Notes: generated by a model not told the origin, from the letters alone. 55,000 bases of DNA from Leptospira weilii (GCF_006874765.1 NZ_CP040840.1:180001-235000), one strand, 5' to 3'; counted from the stretch's first letter, positions 1 to 36,409 are shown. Made by a program: numbers and translations.

Positions 1-118
1 ATCAGAAAATCATACTTCTCGCAAGTAAAAAGCCTCATTCTTGTCGGAACACTTGAAAAATATCAGTTTTTGATCTTTCTGATTCTAAAAACCTTTTCAA
101 TTTGTGGGTAACGTTATG
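1..118. mobile_element. R1 element, right arm (cut by window edge)
   Basis: This is the right part of the dispersed R1 element described at 8647-8895. It begins inside the shared segment ATCAGAAAATCATACTT and ends with the terminal repeat TTGTGGGTAACGTTATG, the reverse complement of the left end seen in other copies. The left arm lies outside the window. It has no coding capacity. Confidence 0.75.
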
Positions 119-203
119 GATAAATACAGAGTGCAAAAACAGAAGTTCATTTTTGTATGGAAGGAATGAGTTCTTATAAAAATCGGATAAAGGATTTCCG
201 ATT

Positions 204-1770
<1,567 letters not shown>

Positions 1771-1774
<4 letters not shown>

Positions 1775-2049
1775 CTTACGACCAGATCGTTATAATTCGG
1801 ATGCCTATTTAAAAAAGTTACGATATACGGACAACTTGGAATGATTTTTTTATTCAGGGAACGAGCCTTATCCAAGGCGGTTCGTACAAGATCTGCGGCA
1901 AGACCTTTGCCGCGAAGCTCGGAGGGAACATAAGTCGAAACTAAGTCCCAAATATCGCCTTCTTCTTTGTATAATAGATAAGATTCACGATCGCCCAAAG
2001 AAGTGTAAAACTTGAATTCTAGCTCGGAATGAATGATTCTCGTATTCAT
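1771..2049 (-). CDS. GNAT-type N-acetyltransferase, YjdJ/NATD1-like
   Basis: The 92-residue protein matches the small COG2388 group of Gcn5-related acetyltransferases. The order of blocks is LLYKEEGDIWDLVSTYVP, then SELRGKGLAADLV (the acetyl-CoA pyrophosphate loop R/Q-x-x-G-x-G/A), then KKIIPSCPYIVTFLNRHP and YNDLV at the end. Bacterial members are this short and their targets are unknown. It is the first gene of a pair with the VOC gene, and the ATGA overlap implies co-translation. Confidence 0.85.
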
Positions 2050-2248
2050 TCTTCAACTCTAAGGATTTGAAAGGAATTCATCAAGCTGAAAGAAGAACAA
2101 AAATTAAAAATCAAGATTAAACGTTCCTTTCGGTTTGAAGATAACCTATTTTACTTTGAAAAAATCGATTCGAAGAATTTTGGCTTTTCATTTATGGGAA
2201 ATAAAAGACTTTAAGCCACTAAAAAAACTTCGATAGGACTGACTGCCA

Positions 2249-3988
<1,740 letters not shown>

Positions 3989-4017
3989 TTAAAATATTCT
4001 AAAATTCAAATGTTTTC

Positions 4018-4050
4018 GGAAAGCCGTGGATTTGTTTTCCGCGGATTTCC
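4018..4050. terminator. hairpin between convergent genes
   Basis: GGAAAGCCGTGG and CCGCGGATTTCC can pair over 12 positions with one wobble and one mismatch around a 9-base loop. It lies between the ends of the convergent GMC and DoxX genes. There is no U-tract on either side, so it is only a possible terminator. Confidence 0.3.
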
Positions 4051-4066
4051 AAAATAAATTCGGATC

Positions 4067-4537
<471 letters not shown>

Positions 4538-4714
4538 GTTCATTCATTATTTTTTTTGATAGTGAATGACTGCAATTTACTGCATTGAAAACGGTTTTTA
4601 CGCATCTGAATTTTCCAATGAGTTTGTTAAAATGTGAGGCTTCCTTTGGTAACTTTAGGTTGTATTTTGATGTTAAATAGTTTATATTCAAAGTATTGGC
4701 TTGAAAGAAAAAAT

Positions 4715-5164
<450 letters not shown>

Positions 5165-5287
5165 AAATACTTTAAATTTAAACTACTATTTTAAAACGTG
5201 TCTTGTGGTCAATGAACTTTTTAATTCAAGATTTTTCTTGTGAGAAAGTTCCCATATTTTGAAGTTGTGACAAGTCATCCGTTGTGG

Positions 5288-5567
<280 letters not shown>

Positions 5568-5852
5568 GTTCTGTGGGTTTTTAGTTTATGATTTGAAACA
5601 GAATCCGGGAGATTTTCGAGTCGAGGAAATTTTCCGTTTCGGCTTTATATAAAAATCGGAAAAATGAACGATATTCCAACTTCATAAATCCGGTTGCTCT
5701 TTTGAAAATTTCTAAGGAATCTAAGGTTTTCTATCTCCGAGACTGCAGGTAAGAAGGATCGGCACACGGCAACTCTCAATATTTGTTGTAAAGTCCTAAC
5801 CACTGATCTCTAGAACGTTCCCACATCCTAAAGTTTTAAGACGGGTTTTCAT

Positions 5853-5924
<72 letters not shown>

Positions 5925-5939
5925 CAGTTTTCGAATCAT

Positions 5940-6030
5940 TACTCATCTACATAATAGAGTGTCCAAAATTCTCCGTCTAACGCGGGATTTGTGCTCAAAT
6001 TAAAGATATTCTATTTTATCAGGATCAGTA
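5940..6030. mobile_element. R2 inverted-repeat element, copy 1
   Basis: The 91-bp element has TACTCATCTACATAATAGAG at the left and the inverted counterpart CTATTTTATCAGGATCAGTA at the right. Its core contains TTTGTGCTCAAATTAA. Other copies lie at 7156, 24664 (reversed) and 29458. TA is present at both ends. It ends two bases before the R3 copy that follows. Confidence 0.7.
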
Positions 6031-6031
6031 A

Positions 6032-6132
6032 TAGAGTTGTCGAAAAAATTCAATAGCCGATATGAACAAACTCCTTGGATCGCTATTTCAACGAAACAAA
6101 AACAAATGAGAATTAATTTTTCAAAAACTCTA
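6032..6132. mobile_element. R3 inverted-repeat element, copy 1
   Basis: This is a 101-bp element flanked by TA. Its left end GAGTTGTCGAAAAAATTC is mirrored by GAATTAATTTTTCAAAAACTC at the right. It is the most diverged of three copies, the others being at 10609 and 24806. With R1, R4 and R2 it makes the whole stretch 5288-6132 a patchwork of repeats. Confidence 0.7.
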
Positions 6133-6173
6133 ATAGAAAACTTTGTTCTTGTATGCAAGATAAGTTTCGATCG

Positions 6174-7016
<843 letters not shown>

Positions 7017-7155
7017 GATATTAGGGCGATTCTGAAACTAAACCAAAACTTTTAAAGATAAAAACGACAAAATAATTCTATGATATCGTGAATAAAAGAA
7101 TATTCTAAAGACTTGGAACTCTTGGCGGATTCTTCGAAAGTGTTGCACTTAGTTT

Positions 7156-7249
7156 TACTTATCTCTATATAATAGAATGTCTAAAATTCTGCGTCTAAAC
7201 GTTGTATTTGTGCTCACATTAACGGTACTCTATTTTATAGGGATCAGTG
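7156..7249. mobile_element. R2 inverted-repeat element, copy 2
   Basis: The 94-bp copy runs from TACTTATCTCTATATAATAG to CTATTTTATAGGGATCAGT, with the family core TTTGTGCTCACATTAACGG. It lies between the aldo/keto reductase start and the TPR gene end. Confidence 0.7.
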
Positions 7250-7395
7250 ACGAGATTACGTAAATTCATTTTGGATTATCCGAAGAAATCTCCTCGTAAA
7301 TTCAATTCGATTGAAAGTGCATTATTTTTGTTTTATCTGATATCCTCTATAATTAAAACGAAGTTGTTATTTGCGGTGTTTTTGTTTCCGTCTTC

Positions 7396-7959
<564 letters not shown>

Positions 7960-8212
7960 AAATAATTTTTAATTTTCCTATTTAACCAACACTGTCGGAG
8001 GGATATTGATTTTCTAATCAATTTTTCAAAAAAATAATTTTATAAATTTAAGTCTTCTATAAATTTTTCGTTGAAATTTAAAATAAAAGTCGAACCGCAA
8101 TCCATAGCGCATGAAATATTTTCCCTAAGTTGCAATATTTAACGTGAGCAGGGTCGTAAGAAAGTTTGAGCGAATAAGAAACTAAAGTGTTACTCTAACA
8201 GAATCAACCCCA

Positions 8213-8646
8213 CAACGCGCCCCTTAGGAAGCGTTGTGTTGAGTTCCTTCAACGCGCCCCTTAGGAAGCGTTGTGTTGAGTTCCTTCAACGCGCCCCTTA
8301 GGAAGCGTTGTGTTGAGTTCCTTCAACGCGCCCCTTAGGAAGCGTTGTGTTGAGTTCCTTCAACGCGCCCCTTAGGAAGCGTTGTGCCTGAGCTCCTTCA
8401 ACGCGCCCCTTAGGAAGCGTTGTGCCTGAGCTCCTTCAACGCGCCCCTTAGGAAGCGTTGTGCCTGAGCTCCTTCAACGCGCCCCTTAGGAAGCGTTGTG
8501 CCTGAGCTCCTTCAACGCGCCCCTTAGGAAGCGTTGTGCCTGAGTTCCTTCAACGCGCCCCTTAGGAAGCGTTGTGCCTGAGTTCCTTCAACGCGCCCCT
8601 TAGGAAGCGTTGTGCCTGAGTTCCTTCAACGCGCCCCTTAGGAAGC
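8213..8646. repeat. 37/38-bp minisatellite, 11 full units plus a split twelfth
   Basis: Units begin CAACGCGCCCCTTAGGAAGC and include the hairpin arms CAACGC and GCGTTG. Units 1-4 are 37 bp long with the tail TTGAGTTCCTT. Units 5-8 are 38 bp with the tail CCTGAGCTCCTT, and units 9-11 are 38 bp with the tail CCTGAGTTCCTT. A partial twelfth unit ends at 8646, where an R1 element is inserted; its remainder resumes at 8896. One such unit also occurs inside other R1 copies (about 5370 and 29262), so the array is an expansion of an R1 internal segment. Confidence 0.92.
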
Positions 8647-8895
8647 CATAACCTTACCCACAAGTACTTGGATCCGAAGATAAATCCGTCGGAATTCCGA
8701 CAAATCCCGTGAAACTTAGTTCCCACCCTTATTTTTGGGTGGGGGTGGAGGCGGAAAGACTCGGGAAATTTTTCTCTATCAGAAAATCATATTTTTTGCA
8801 AGTAAAAAGCCTCATTCTTGTCGGAACACTTGAAAAATATCAGTTTTTGATCCTTATTATACCAAAAGCCCTCTTAATTTGTGGGTAAGGTGATG
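8647..8895. mobile_element. R1 element, young copy with 9-bp target duplication
   Basis: The 249-bp element runs from CATAACCTTACCCACAA to TTGTGGGTAAGGTGATG, imperfect terminal inverted repeats of 17 bp. It is flanked on both sides by TTAGGAAGC (8638-8646 and 8896-8904). Removing it together with one copy of that 9-mer restores an unbroken minisatellite unit. It is nearly identical to the copy at 20333-20577 and lacks the internal minisatellite unit. It has no open frame of useful length. It looks like a non-autonomous transposable element whose transposase must be supplied from elsewhere. Confidence 0.85.
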
Positions 8896-9085
<190 letters not shown>

Positions 9086-9096
9086 CTCTCTGTGGA

Positions 9097-9135
<39 letters not shown>

Positions 9136-9382
9136 TTCACGTTATTTAAGATGAAAATTGTAGTTTTGAGTCTTTCTTATAGTAGTAAATCTGAATTTTA
9201 GAACAAGTCGTAGGGATTTTTCTTCGCTTTAAACAATTTAAACGTTAAAGTGAATCAATTCTAATTTTCGGGAAAGAATAAAATCGGAGTGAAACGGGAT
9301 AAAAAGACTTTGAAAAAAAAGTAGGAAAATCCCATTTATCCAATCGCATCTCTTTAATATCCAACATGGGAAAATAACGAAC

Positions 9383-10483
<1,101 letters not shown>

Positions 10484-10608
10484 TCCTGGCGTTTTCGTAA
10501 AAAAATCTGTTTTTGCCTTTCGATTCGAGACTTTTAAAAACGGATTTTGTAATTTAACGTGAGTTAACAAATGCAAAAGCGGTTTTAATGGAAATTCCGT
10601 TGGAACAT

Positions 10609-10710
10609 TAGAGTTATTGAAAATTCCATGGTTCAGATTAGCAAAACCGCCTCAAACATCCATTTCAATGAAGCAGAAACGGATAAAGAATTCATTTTTC
10701 AACAACTCTA
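10609..10710. mobile_element. R3 inverted-repeat element, copy 2
   Basis: The 102-bp element is flanked by TA. Its left end is GAGTTATTGAAAATTCC and its right end TTCATTTTTCAACAACTC. The core CATCCATTTCAATGAAGCAG is nearly the same as in the copy at 24806. It lies in the 530-bp stretch between the SH3 gene and the SDR gene. Confidence 0.75.
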
Positions 10711-10936
10711 TTACTACTCGGCCGCGTGAAAATGATACTCGAAAATAAGCGGTCGGTTTTGCAAAAGTACAGCGAGCGGTTCTCAAAAATTAAGTCAAAT
10801 CGGGAAAACCCGCCTTTTTAGAGGAAGATTCCAATATTCTAATTTTCGAAATAAGTTTGTCATAGTATTTTATTCTTGCGTTCGAGTAGTATGTTATGAT
10901 CATAGAAAACAACACTTTCATTTGAGAAACTGAGGT

Positions 10937-10961
10937 GAAACGCTTTTTACAAAAGCGTTTC
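10937..10961. terminator. perfect 11-bp hairpin
   Basis: GAAACGCTTTT pairs perfectly with AAAAGCGTTTC around a 3-base loop, about 50 bases beyond the end of the minus-strand SDR gene. No U-tract follows on either strand. It may terminate or stabilise that transcript. Confidence 0.4.
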
Positions 10962-11011
10962 AGATCTCGAAACTTAAATTCTCTGCTATCGAATATCCAA
11001 AAATCGCAAAA

Positions 11012-12073
<1,062 letters not shown>

Positions 12074-12113
12074 AATTTTTTTCCAAAAGAGTTTTTGAAT
12101 CGTTCAAGATTCA

Positions 12114-13902
<1,789 letters not shown>

Positions 13903-13916
13903 ATCAAAACTTTTAC

Positions 13917-13999
13917 TAGGAAGCCATCTCAAAAATATCTTAGAATAATTTGGAATCGGTGTTTTAAGCAAGGATAAAGTATCTTTGAGATAGCTTCTA
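13917..13999. mobile_element. R4 inverted-repeat element, copy 2
   Basis: The 83-bp element has TAGGAAGCCATCTCAAAAAT at the left, mirrored by TATCTTTGAGATAGCTTCTA at the right, and TA at both ends. It begins 14 bases after the stop of the NTF2-like gene and could form a strong hairpin in its transcript. Confidence 0.7.
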
Positions 14000-14032
14000 A
14001 TGAAGAATGTGCTTCGTATGGGAAATTCGACA

Positions 14033-15145
<1,113 letters not shown>

Positions 15146-15417
15146 TACACTCCGATTAATCCAAAGATCGAATCATGAACTTTAGAAAAATTCTTCTCTT
15201 TTATTTTTGAGGAATGATAATCCAGCGTTTTTATTTTCTCAGAGAGGGAAGTTAGAAAGAAAAAAATCGGCTTTTTAGATTTAAAATTTGATAGAACGAG
15301 AATGAAAAGAAGGTAAAAATTGAAGATTTTTTCTTTCAAGGGACATAGGAAAAAGCTGAATTCTCAAAAAACGCGCCAAAAATCCGATTCAAATTTCGTT
15401 TTTTTGTTGAAAAACAA

Positions 15418-15789
<372 letters not shown>

Positions 15790-15796
15790 TCTTTTC

Positions 15797-16387
15797 TTGA
15801 AACAAATCGCCTTTGCCACAAACAATCAGCACAAGGTAAGGGAAGTTGGTTTCATCCTTTCCGAGTTAGGAATTCAGATCCTTACTCCTAATGATCTGAG
15901 AATTTCTTTTAACGTCGAAGAAACCGGTTTTACATTTGCGGAAAACGCTCTCATTAAAGCGAGAGAACTGTTTCGTTTGACGAAACTTCCTTCCATTGCG
16001 GACGATTCCGGAATCTGTGTCTCAGCGCTTGGAGGAGAACCGGGGATTTATTCCGCTAGATTCGGAGGCCCTAGTCTAAAAGACGAGGATCGTGCCCTTC
16101 TCCTTTTGGAAAAAATGAAAGAAAATTCGGACCGTAGGGCACATTACATTTGTGTTATCGCTTACGTAGACGAAACCACCGAACAAAGTTTTGAAGGCAG
16201 ATGCGAAGGAATCATTTCGAAAGAATATGATAGAATCGGAATGTACGGTTTCGGATATGACCCTATTTTTATTTATCCTCCCTTTCAAAAGCCTTTTTCA
16301 CAGGTTTCGGAAGCGGAAAAAAATTCGGTTTCCCATAGAAGAAAAGCTTTGGAAGGATTTTTAAAATTCTTAAAAACGAAATCGTAA
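15797..16387 (+). CDS. rdgB: dITP/XTP pyrophosphatase (RdgB/HAM1)
   Basis: The 196-residue protein is the house-cleaning nucleoside triphosphatase that removes ITP, dITP and XTP from the nucleotide pool. Family blocks are complete: FATNNQHKVREV at the N-terminus, PSIADDSGICVSALGGEPGIYSARFGG in the middle, GYDPIFIYPPF, and SHRRKALEGF at the end. Translation starts at a TTG seven bases after the STAS stop without a clear ribosome binding site. The alignment begins exactly there (M-K-Q-I-A-F-A-T-N-N), so coupling to the STAS gene is likely. Confidence 0.95.
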   Translation: MKQIAFATNNQHKVREVGFILSELGIQILTPNDLRISFNVEETGFTFAENALIKARELFRLTKLPSIADDSGICVSALGGEPGIYSARFGGPSLKDEDRALLLLEKMKENSDRRAHYICVIAYVDETTEQSFEGRCEGIISKEYDRIGMYGFGYDPIFIYPPFQKPFSQVSEAEKNSVSHRRKALEGFLKFLKTKS

Positions 16388-16418
16388 AAACATCTTCCAT
16401 AATTTATCCAAAAGATTT

Positions 16419-16475
16419 AAAGTCTGTCCCAAAAACCTGAAAAGAAATCAGTTACAATTATTCAGTGAGTTAGCT
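16419..16475. repeat. R6 short dispersed repeat, copy 1
   Basis: AAAGTCTGTCCCAAAAACCT and the following CAATTATTCAGTGAGTT recur at 29116 and 52066, with partial copies near 28275 and 54919. It lies between the convergent rdgB and ybiT-like genes. Confidence 0.55.
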
Positions 16476-16511
16476 TTGTCCGCAAAGATTATAGGCTTTG
16501 TAAAATCTCTG

Positions 16512-18146
<1,635 letters not shown>

Positions 18147-18163
18147 TTGAGAATACCTGCCAG

Positions 18164-18207
<44 letters not shown>

Positions 18208-18256
18208 TAAAAAGTAGAATTAAGAACTTTCGAAATTTTACCGAAGTTGAAAACAT

Positions 18257-20113
<1,857 letters not shown>

Positions 20114-20332
20114 GAATACGTTAATTTACAAAGTATCCGAAAGTTTACTAGTGCGATTTTATTCCCTATTTCGTGATCGAACTCATGCGGATTTCTAAGA
20201 CAAAATAGCGTCCTTTCTGAACATGAAAAACGTGGGTTAAATCAAGAAATGTATTAAGAGTCTCAGAATTGTCTTTTGTAAGAGCGACATTGCCGCGACA
20301 CTGTATCAGTTCTCTGAATGTAGGGTTCCTAC

Positions 20333-20577
<245 letters not shown>

Positions 20578-20714
20578 GGTTCCTACAGATCGCATTCGTA
20601 TTGACAGTTTTTCCTGTCGTTTAAGATCGTAATAGCTTCAATTCCTTCGGAAATTTTAATCATAATCCGGCATATTCCATGGAAATTATACCGCAAAATA
20701 ATACGGATCTTGTA

Positions 20715-22355
<1,641 letters not shown>

Positions 22356-22386
22356 ATTAGATTCATGGAATCAGTTGAATATATGG

Positions 22387-22431
<45 letters not shown>

Positions 22432-22641
22432 TCTTTCCTAAATCGGATGAAAAATAAGAACTCATTCTAAGGCTGGTTTTCAGTGAGACTTATCCATTGA
22501 ATTCGAAGTTCAAATTTTACAGTCTTGGGTCGATTTTGTTGTGGAAAACTTGAGTTTGGAACGAGTTGTAAAATTTTTTCATCTGAAAAGCTTTTTGAAA
22601 AATCTGGAAATAATTTTAATAGTTTAAACAGTGGAGAAGCG

Positions 22642-24660
<2,019 letters not shown>

Positions 24661-24663
24661 TTC

Positions 24664-24755
24664 TGCTGATCCCTAAAAATAGAGTACCGTTAATTTGAGC
24701 GCAAATCCGCGTTTAGACGCGGAATTTTGGACACTCTATTTTGTAGGGATTAGTA
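24664..24755. mobile_element. R2 inverted-repeat element, copy 3 (reversed)
   Basis: The 92-bp copy lies in the opposite orientation to the others: TGCTGATCCCTAAAAATAGA at the left, CTATTTTGTAGGGATTAGTA at the right, core GCGCAAATCCGCGTTTAGAC. It begins three bases after the stop of the preceding gene and may serve as its terminator hairpin. Confidence 0.75.
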
Positions 24756-24805
24756 ATTGATCATTTCAAGAAGTTATTTCAAAGATAACTTATGATATTG
24801 TTCAA

Positions 24806-24911
24806 TTAGGGTTGTTGAAAAATTCCATGATTCAGATTAGTAAAACCCCACTTCAGACATCCATTTCAACGAAGCAGAAACGGATAGAGAATTAATTTTT
24901 CAACAACTCTA
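24806..24911. mobile_element. R3 inverted-repeat element, copy 3
   Basis: The 106-bp element is flanked by TA. It runs from GGGTTGTTGAAAAATTCC to AATTTTTCAACAACTC, a near-perfect inverted repeat of 16-18 bp. Its core CATCCATTTCAACGAAGCAG is shared with 10609-10710. Confidence 0.8.
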
Positions 24912-24961
24912 ATGATCCTTTAAAACAAAGCAAAGAATACTTTTGGACGAATCTATCGTTT

Positions 24962-25143
24962 AACGTGAATTCGGCGGTTGAAAATGAGAAAGAATTTTCT
25001 AAAAGTAGAAGTCCTTACTTTTAGAATTTGCTCGTAAAATTGCGATTTGTTGTAGTTCCCACATTTTAAGAATAGATTTACAAAGTTCAAATTCCGATTT
25101 CCTACAAAAAAAAATCGTGAATTTCTTACGTCGAACTCACGTT
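24962..25143. mobile_element. R5-type element, short form
   Basis: The left end AACGTGAATTCGGC and the right end GTCGAACTCACGTT are inverted copies of each other over about 13 bases. They match the ends of the 52271-52488 element, enclosing 182 bp with no gene. Flanking duplications are not clear. The region to 25227 holds no other feature I can name. Confidence 0.5.
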
Positions 25144-25227
25144 AGTTTATGTGTTTTCGTTCGATTTGATAAAAAAAGAAAAATATTTACAATTTATCTT
25201 TTCTCGGAACAAGATCTTTTAAGAAAA

Positions 25228-26163
<936 letters not shown>

Positions 26164-26326
26164 CGGATTGTGAGTGTTTTTTGTTGAGTCTAAAAATGAA
26201 AGTCGGTTAGGTGAAATTCCCGTTCAAATTACAATTGATGGGCTTTAGCGGGTTTAAATTCATTGAATAGAAAGAATTATTATGATTCTTAATCGCGAAA
26301 TTTTAGAATCTATCTTTTTATACAAC

Positions 26327-26938
<612 letters not shown>

Positions 26939-27042
26939 TATTACGTCCTATATTTTAAAAGAGAAAGAATTCGGAACTGTTGGTGATAAAAAAATCAGAA
27001 ATGGAAAAAAAAGCTCAAATTGATTTCTTTTAGTTTGTTTAG

Positions 27043-27074
<32 letters not shown>

Positions 27075-27090
27075 CCCGGGAAACGTAAAT

Positions 27091-28140
<1,050 letters not shown>

Positions 28141-28173
28141 TTCGATTCCAAACTTTCTATCTCTAAATAAAAT

Positions 28174-28208
28174 AAGCCGTTTGGTATAAATTTCAAGCGG
28201 CTTTTTTT
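28174..28208 (+). terminator. rho-independent terminator after the FecR gene
   Basis: AAGCCGTTTG pairs with CAAGCGGCTT (one wobble) around a 10-base loop and is followed by seven T residues. It lies 34 bases after the FecR stop codon and is the clearest intrinsic terminator in the window. Confidence 0.8.
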
Positions 28209-28288
28209 ATTTCCAAAAACGATAAAATAAAACGGAGCAATCCGGAAATTCGAAACCTTTTTGAACGTGCTCTAAGACTGTCCCAAAA

Positions 28289-28327
28289 CGTAGGAACAAT
28301 TGCAGCATTCCGCGGAGATTTTGATAA
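28289..28327. repeat. 39-bp dispersed repeat, paired with 37125-37163
   Basis: The segment starting CGTAGGAACAATTGCAGC and ending CCGCGGAGATTTTGATAA agrees at 33 of 39 positions with the reverse complement of 37125-37163. It is preceded by CTGTCCCAAAA, a piece of the R6 repeat. The rest of the gap 28210-28460 shows nothing else. Confidence 0.45.
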
Positions 28328-28460
28328 CATAGAATCGTTTTGGAACAAACTTGAAAATTTTCTCATACGTTTAAGAGTGAATAAAAAAGTTCAACTTTGC
28401 GATTCAGTTTAAAATTCTCGGGTAATTTCGGCCGAGTTTTGGTATATTCGTATTTTCTAA

Positions 28461-28910
<450 letters not shown>

Positions 28911-28988
28911 GATGTGCTCCGAGAACTGCATTCTTTATGAATTTTTGAAGGAAGGAAAGAAATAAAAAATTCAAGAAAAAATCATTTG

Positions 28989-29067
28989 TAGGAACTCCTG
29001 TTTCTTACAAACGTTTAGTTGTTGATAGATAAGGATTTGGAAATTTATTGAAAAATAGGAGTTCCTA
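28989..29067. repeat. 79-bp element with 11-bp perfect terminal inverted repeats
   Basis: TAGGAACTCCT at 28989-28999 is exactly inverted as AGGAGTTCCTA at 29057-29067. I see one copy only in this window. It lies upstream of the DoxX gene and may be a hairpin or another small element. Confidence 0.45.
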
Positions 29068-29115
29068 TATTTCAGGAATCGATGAAAATATCCTGAACAT
29101 CTATTTGATACTCTT

Positions 29116-29172
29116 AAAGTCTGTCTCAGAACCTCAAAAAAATCAACGCTATCATTCTGCAAGTTTGTAACA
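29116..29172. repeat. R6 short dispersed repeat, copy 2
   Basis: AAAGTCTGTCTCAGAACCTC and the following TATCATTCTGCAAGTTTGT match the R6 copies at 16419 and 52066. Confidence 0.55.
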
Positions 29173-29197
29173 AACGTAAGAGTTTCCATGTTTTAGT

Positions 29198-29454
29198 CAT
29201 AACCCACAAATACTTGGATCCGAAAATAAATCTGTCGGAATTCTGACAGTGAAACTTACCCACAACGCGACCCTTAGGAAGCGTTGTGCCTGAGTTTCCC
29301 TGATTTTTAAGTGGTGGGCGAAAGGCTCGGGAGATTTTTCTCTATCAGAAAATCATACTTCTTGCAAGTAAAAAGTATCATTCTTGTCGGAACACACTTG
29401 AAAAATGTGCGGTTTTGATCTTTATGATTCCAAAAATCTTCTTAATTGTGGGTA
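29198..29454. mobile_element. R1 element, degenerate copy with one minisatellite unit
   Basis: The left end CATAACCCACAAATACTTGG is worn. The copy holds one 37/38-bp unit (CAACGCGACCCTTAGGAAGC) near 29262 and the usual right arm. It stops at GTGGGTA without the last bases, directly before the R2 copy at 29458. The R2 insertion may have removed the end. Confidence 0.72.
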
Positions 29455-29457
29455 TTT

Positions 29458-29550
29458 TACTCATCCCTACATAATAGAGTGTCCAAAATTCTGCATCTAA
29501 ACGAGGGATTTGTGCTCAAAGTAACGGATTCTATTTTATAGTGATCAGTA
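29458..29550. mobile_element. R2 inverted-repeat element, copy 4
   Basis: The 93-bp copy runs from TACTCATCCCTACATAATAG to CTATTTTATAGTGATCAGTA, with core TTTGTGCTCAAAGTAACGG and TA at both ends. It joins the truncated end of an R1 copy. Confidence 0.75.
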
Positions 29551-29624
29551 GTAGGCTACACTGACATTTAAATTAGACGCGGGAGCGGAAAAAAGATATA
29601 TGGGAAATCCTTTTCCAAACTTTG

Positions 29625-30554
29625 TCAAAAACCGATTCTCCAAAAAGCGCTCCCTTTGAGTCCATAAGATTGAGTTAGTTTTTTATATTTTTCTAATGTA
29701 TTTAAATCGGAGATATAGCCGGTTCCATTTTTGTTTTTAAGAACGGTAAAACCGTCCTCGTTTGGAATAATTTCCGAATTCTCCTTAAGATTTCGAAAGT
29801 CATTTTGTGTGAGGATTTTTACCTTACCGTTTTGATTCCAAAAATATCCATAGAGAGGAAGTCCGAGCCAGAGTTTGGAACTTGGAATTTGTTTTAGCAG
29901 GAATTCCAAATTTTTCTTTGTCAGTGAAATGGAAGTGACGGGTCCCGGATTCGTTTTGGGAGAATGAAAATCATAACTCATCAAAACAAATTCATCGATG
30001 GATTCTTCTTGAAGCAAATCGGAATGAATGATCAAATTTCGATTCGGGAATTCTAATTGCGGGAACATTGCGATTGTAAGAACTTTTTCTTTGGGCAGTC
30101 TTTGCTTCAGCATTTGTATGAATTTCTTATAGTTCGGAATTTCCGATTTTGAGAGAGATTCTATATCCAAATGCAAACCGGCAATTTCTGGGTTTTGTTT
30201 CAAAAAATGAATTAAGTTTTGAATCCCAATTTTGATGCTTATGTTTGATTTTAGAAAACTAGAATTATTCTTAGAGATAGTACTGATTAACGGAATTAGT
30301 CTGATTTTATAATTCTTACTCAGATCCACGAAATTTTTCGGAAGCGCTGAAGGCTTAAAATCACCATTTGATAAAATGACGGCCCCTGTATAACAGATCG
30401 TATGTGATTTTGAAAAGATATCCATCCAATCTGATGTTGAGTACCTCTCAATGGATGCGGTTAAAGCGTAATTCCAATATAAAAATCGATCCGTTCCCCA
30501 GAGCGCATTTCCAACGAACAATGATAATACGGTAAAAAATTTTAAGATGTTCAC
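29625..30554 (-). CDS. glycoside hydrolase family 18-like exported protein
   Basis: The 309-residue protein has an N-terminal signal peptide (ILKFFTVLSLFVGNALWG). Its barrel matches GH18 and the spore-germination YaaH-like branch. The catalytic strand reads IAGLHLDIESLSK, which retains the D-x-E core of the GH18 motif DxxDxDxE. Later strands include VLTIAMFP, FVLMSYDFH, LWLGLPLYGYFW and the final SAFWRIGF. The preserved Glu suggests it can cleave or bind beta-linked amino sugars, possibly in peptidoglycan. The first Asp of the motif is not obvious. It is divergent from the following kinase-like gene. Confidence 0.75.
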   Translation of the reverse strand: MNILKFFTVLSLFVGNALWGTDRFLYWNYALTASIERYSTSDWMDIFSKSHTICYTGAVILSNGDFKPSALPKNFVDLSKNYKIRLIPLISTISKNNSSFLKSNISIKIGIQNLIHFLKQNPEIAGLHLDIESLSKSEIPNYKKFIQMLKQRLPKEKVLTIAMFPQLEFPNRNLIIHSDLLQEESIDEFVLMSYDFHSPKTNPGPVTSISLTKKNLEFLLKQIPSSKLWLGLPLYGYFWNQNGKVKILTQNDFRNLKENSEIIPNEDGFTVLKNKNGTGYISDLNTLEKYKKLTQSYGLKGSAFWRIGF

Positions 30555-30665
30555 GTCTTATGAATTATAGAATCAATTCATAAATTTCAATCAATCCGGG
30601 GACTTTTCAGACCGATTTTTTACTTACATGAAAAGAACCGGAATCATTCGGGAGGAAGTGAATTT

Positions 30666-31556
<891 letters not shown>

Positions 31557-31657
31557 TTCCGTTCGAAAAATATGTATTTGTCATTGTTGAGATTTAGGAA
31601 ACGATTCCAAATGATGCAATATCAGCAAACTGAAACTAAAATATAAAAGAGTCTTAC

Positions 31658-33695
<2,038 letters not shown>

Positions 33696-33716
33696 ACGGA
33701 TTCAATAGTTTTAGAG

Positions 33717-34822
<1,106 letters not shown>

Positions 34823-34835
<13 letters not shown>

Positions 34836-34869
34836 TTTAGAATCTTTTTAGAAAAACGAATTCGGATCG
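34823..34869. repeat. inverted repeat at the end of pyrD
   Basis: CGATCCGAA at 34823-34831, overlapping the last pyrD codons, is perfectly inverted as TTCGGATCG at 34861-34869, with a 29-base loop. There is no U-tract after it. It may be a weak terminator or a chance match. Confidence 0.3.
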
Positions 34870-34955
34870 GACAAGCTAAAAATAAAAAGTGTTTAAGAAA
34901 ACCGTATGTTTTAGAATATTAAGATAATATAAAATATGAACTAGGAATTGACAAC

Positions 34956-36405
<1,450 letters not shown>

Positions 36406-36409
36406 GAAA

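Noticed and set aside
8213..8646. CRISPR-like array with a 24-bp palindromic repeat
   Set aside because: The stretches between repeats are only 13-14 bases and almost identical, so they are not spacers. There are no cas genes. It is a minisatellite.
10811..10825. short GC stem (CGGG-AAAA-CCCG) followed by CCTTTTT as a terminator
   Set aside because: The stem is only four base pairs and more than 300 bases from the end of any plus-strand gene.
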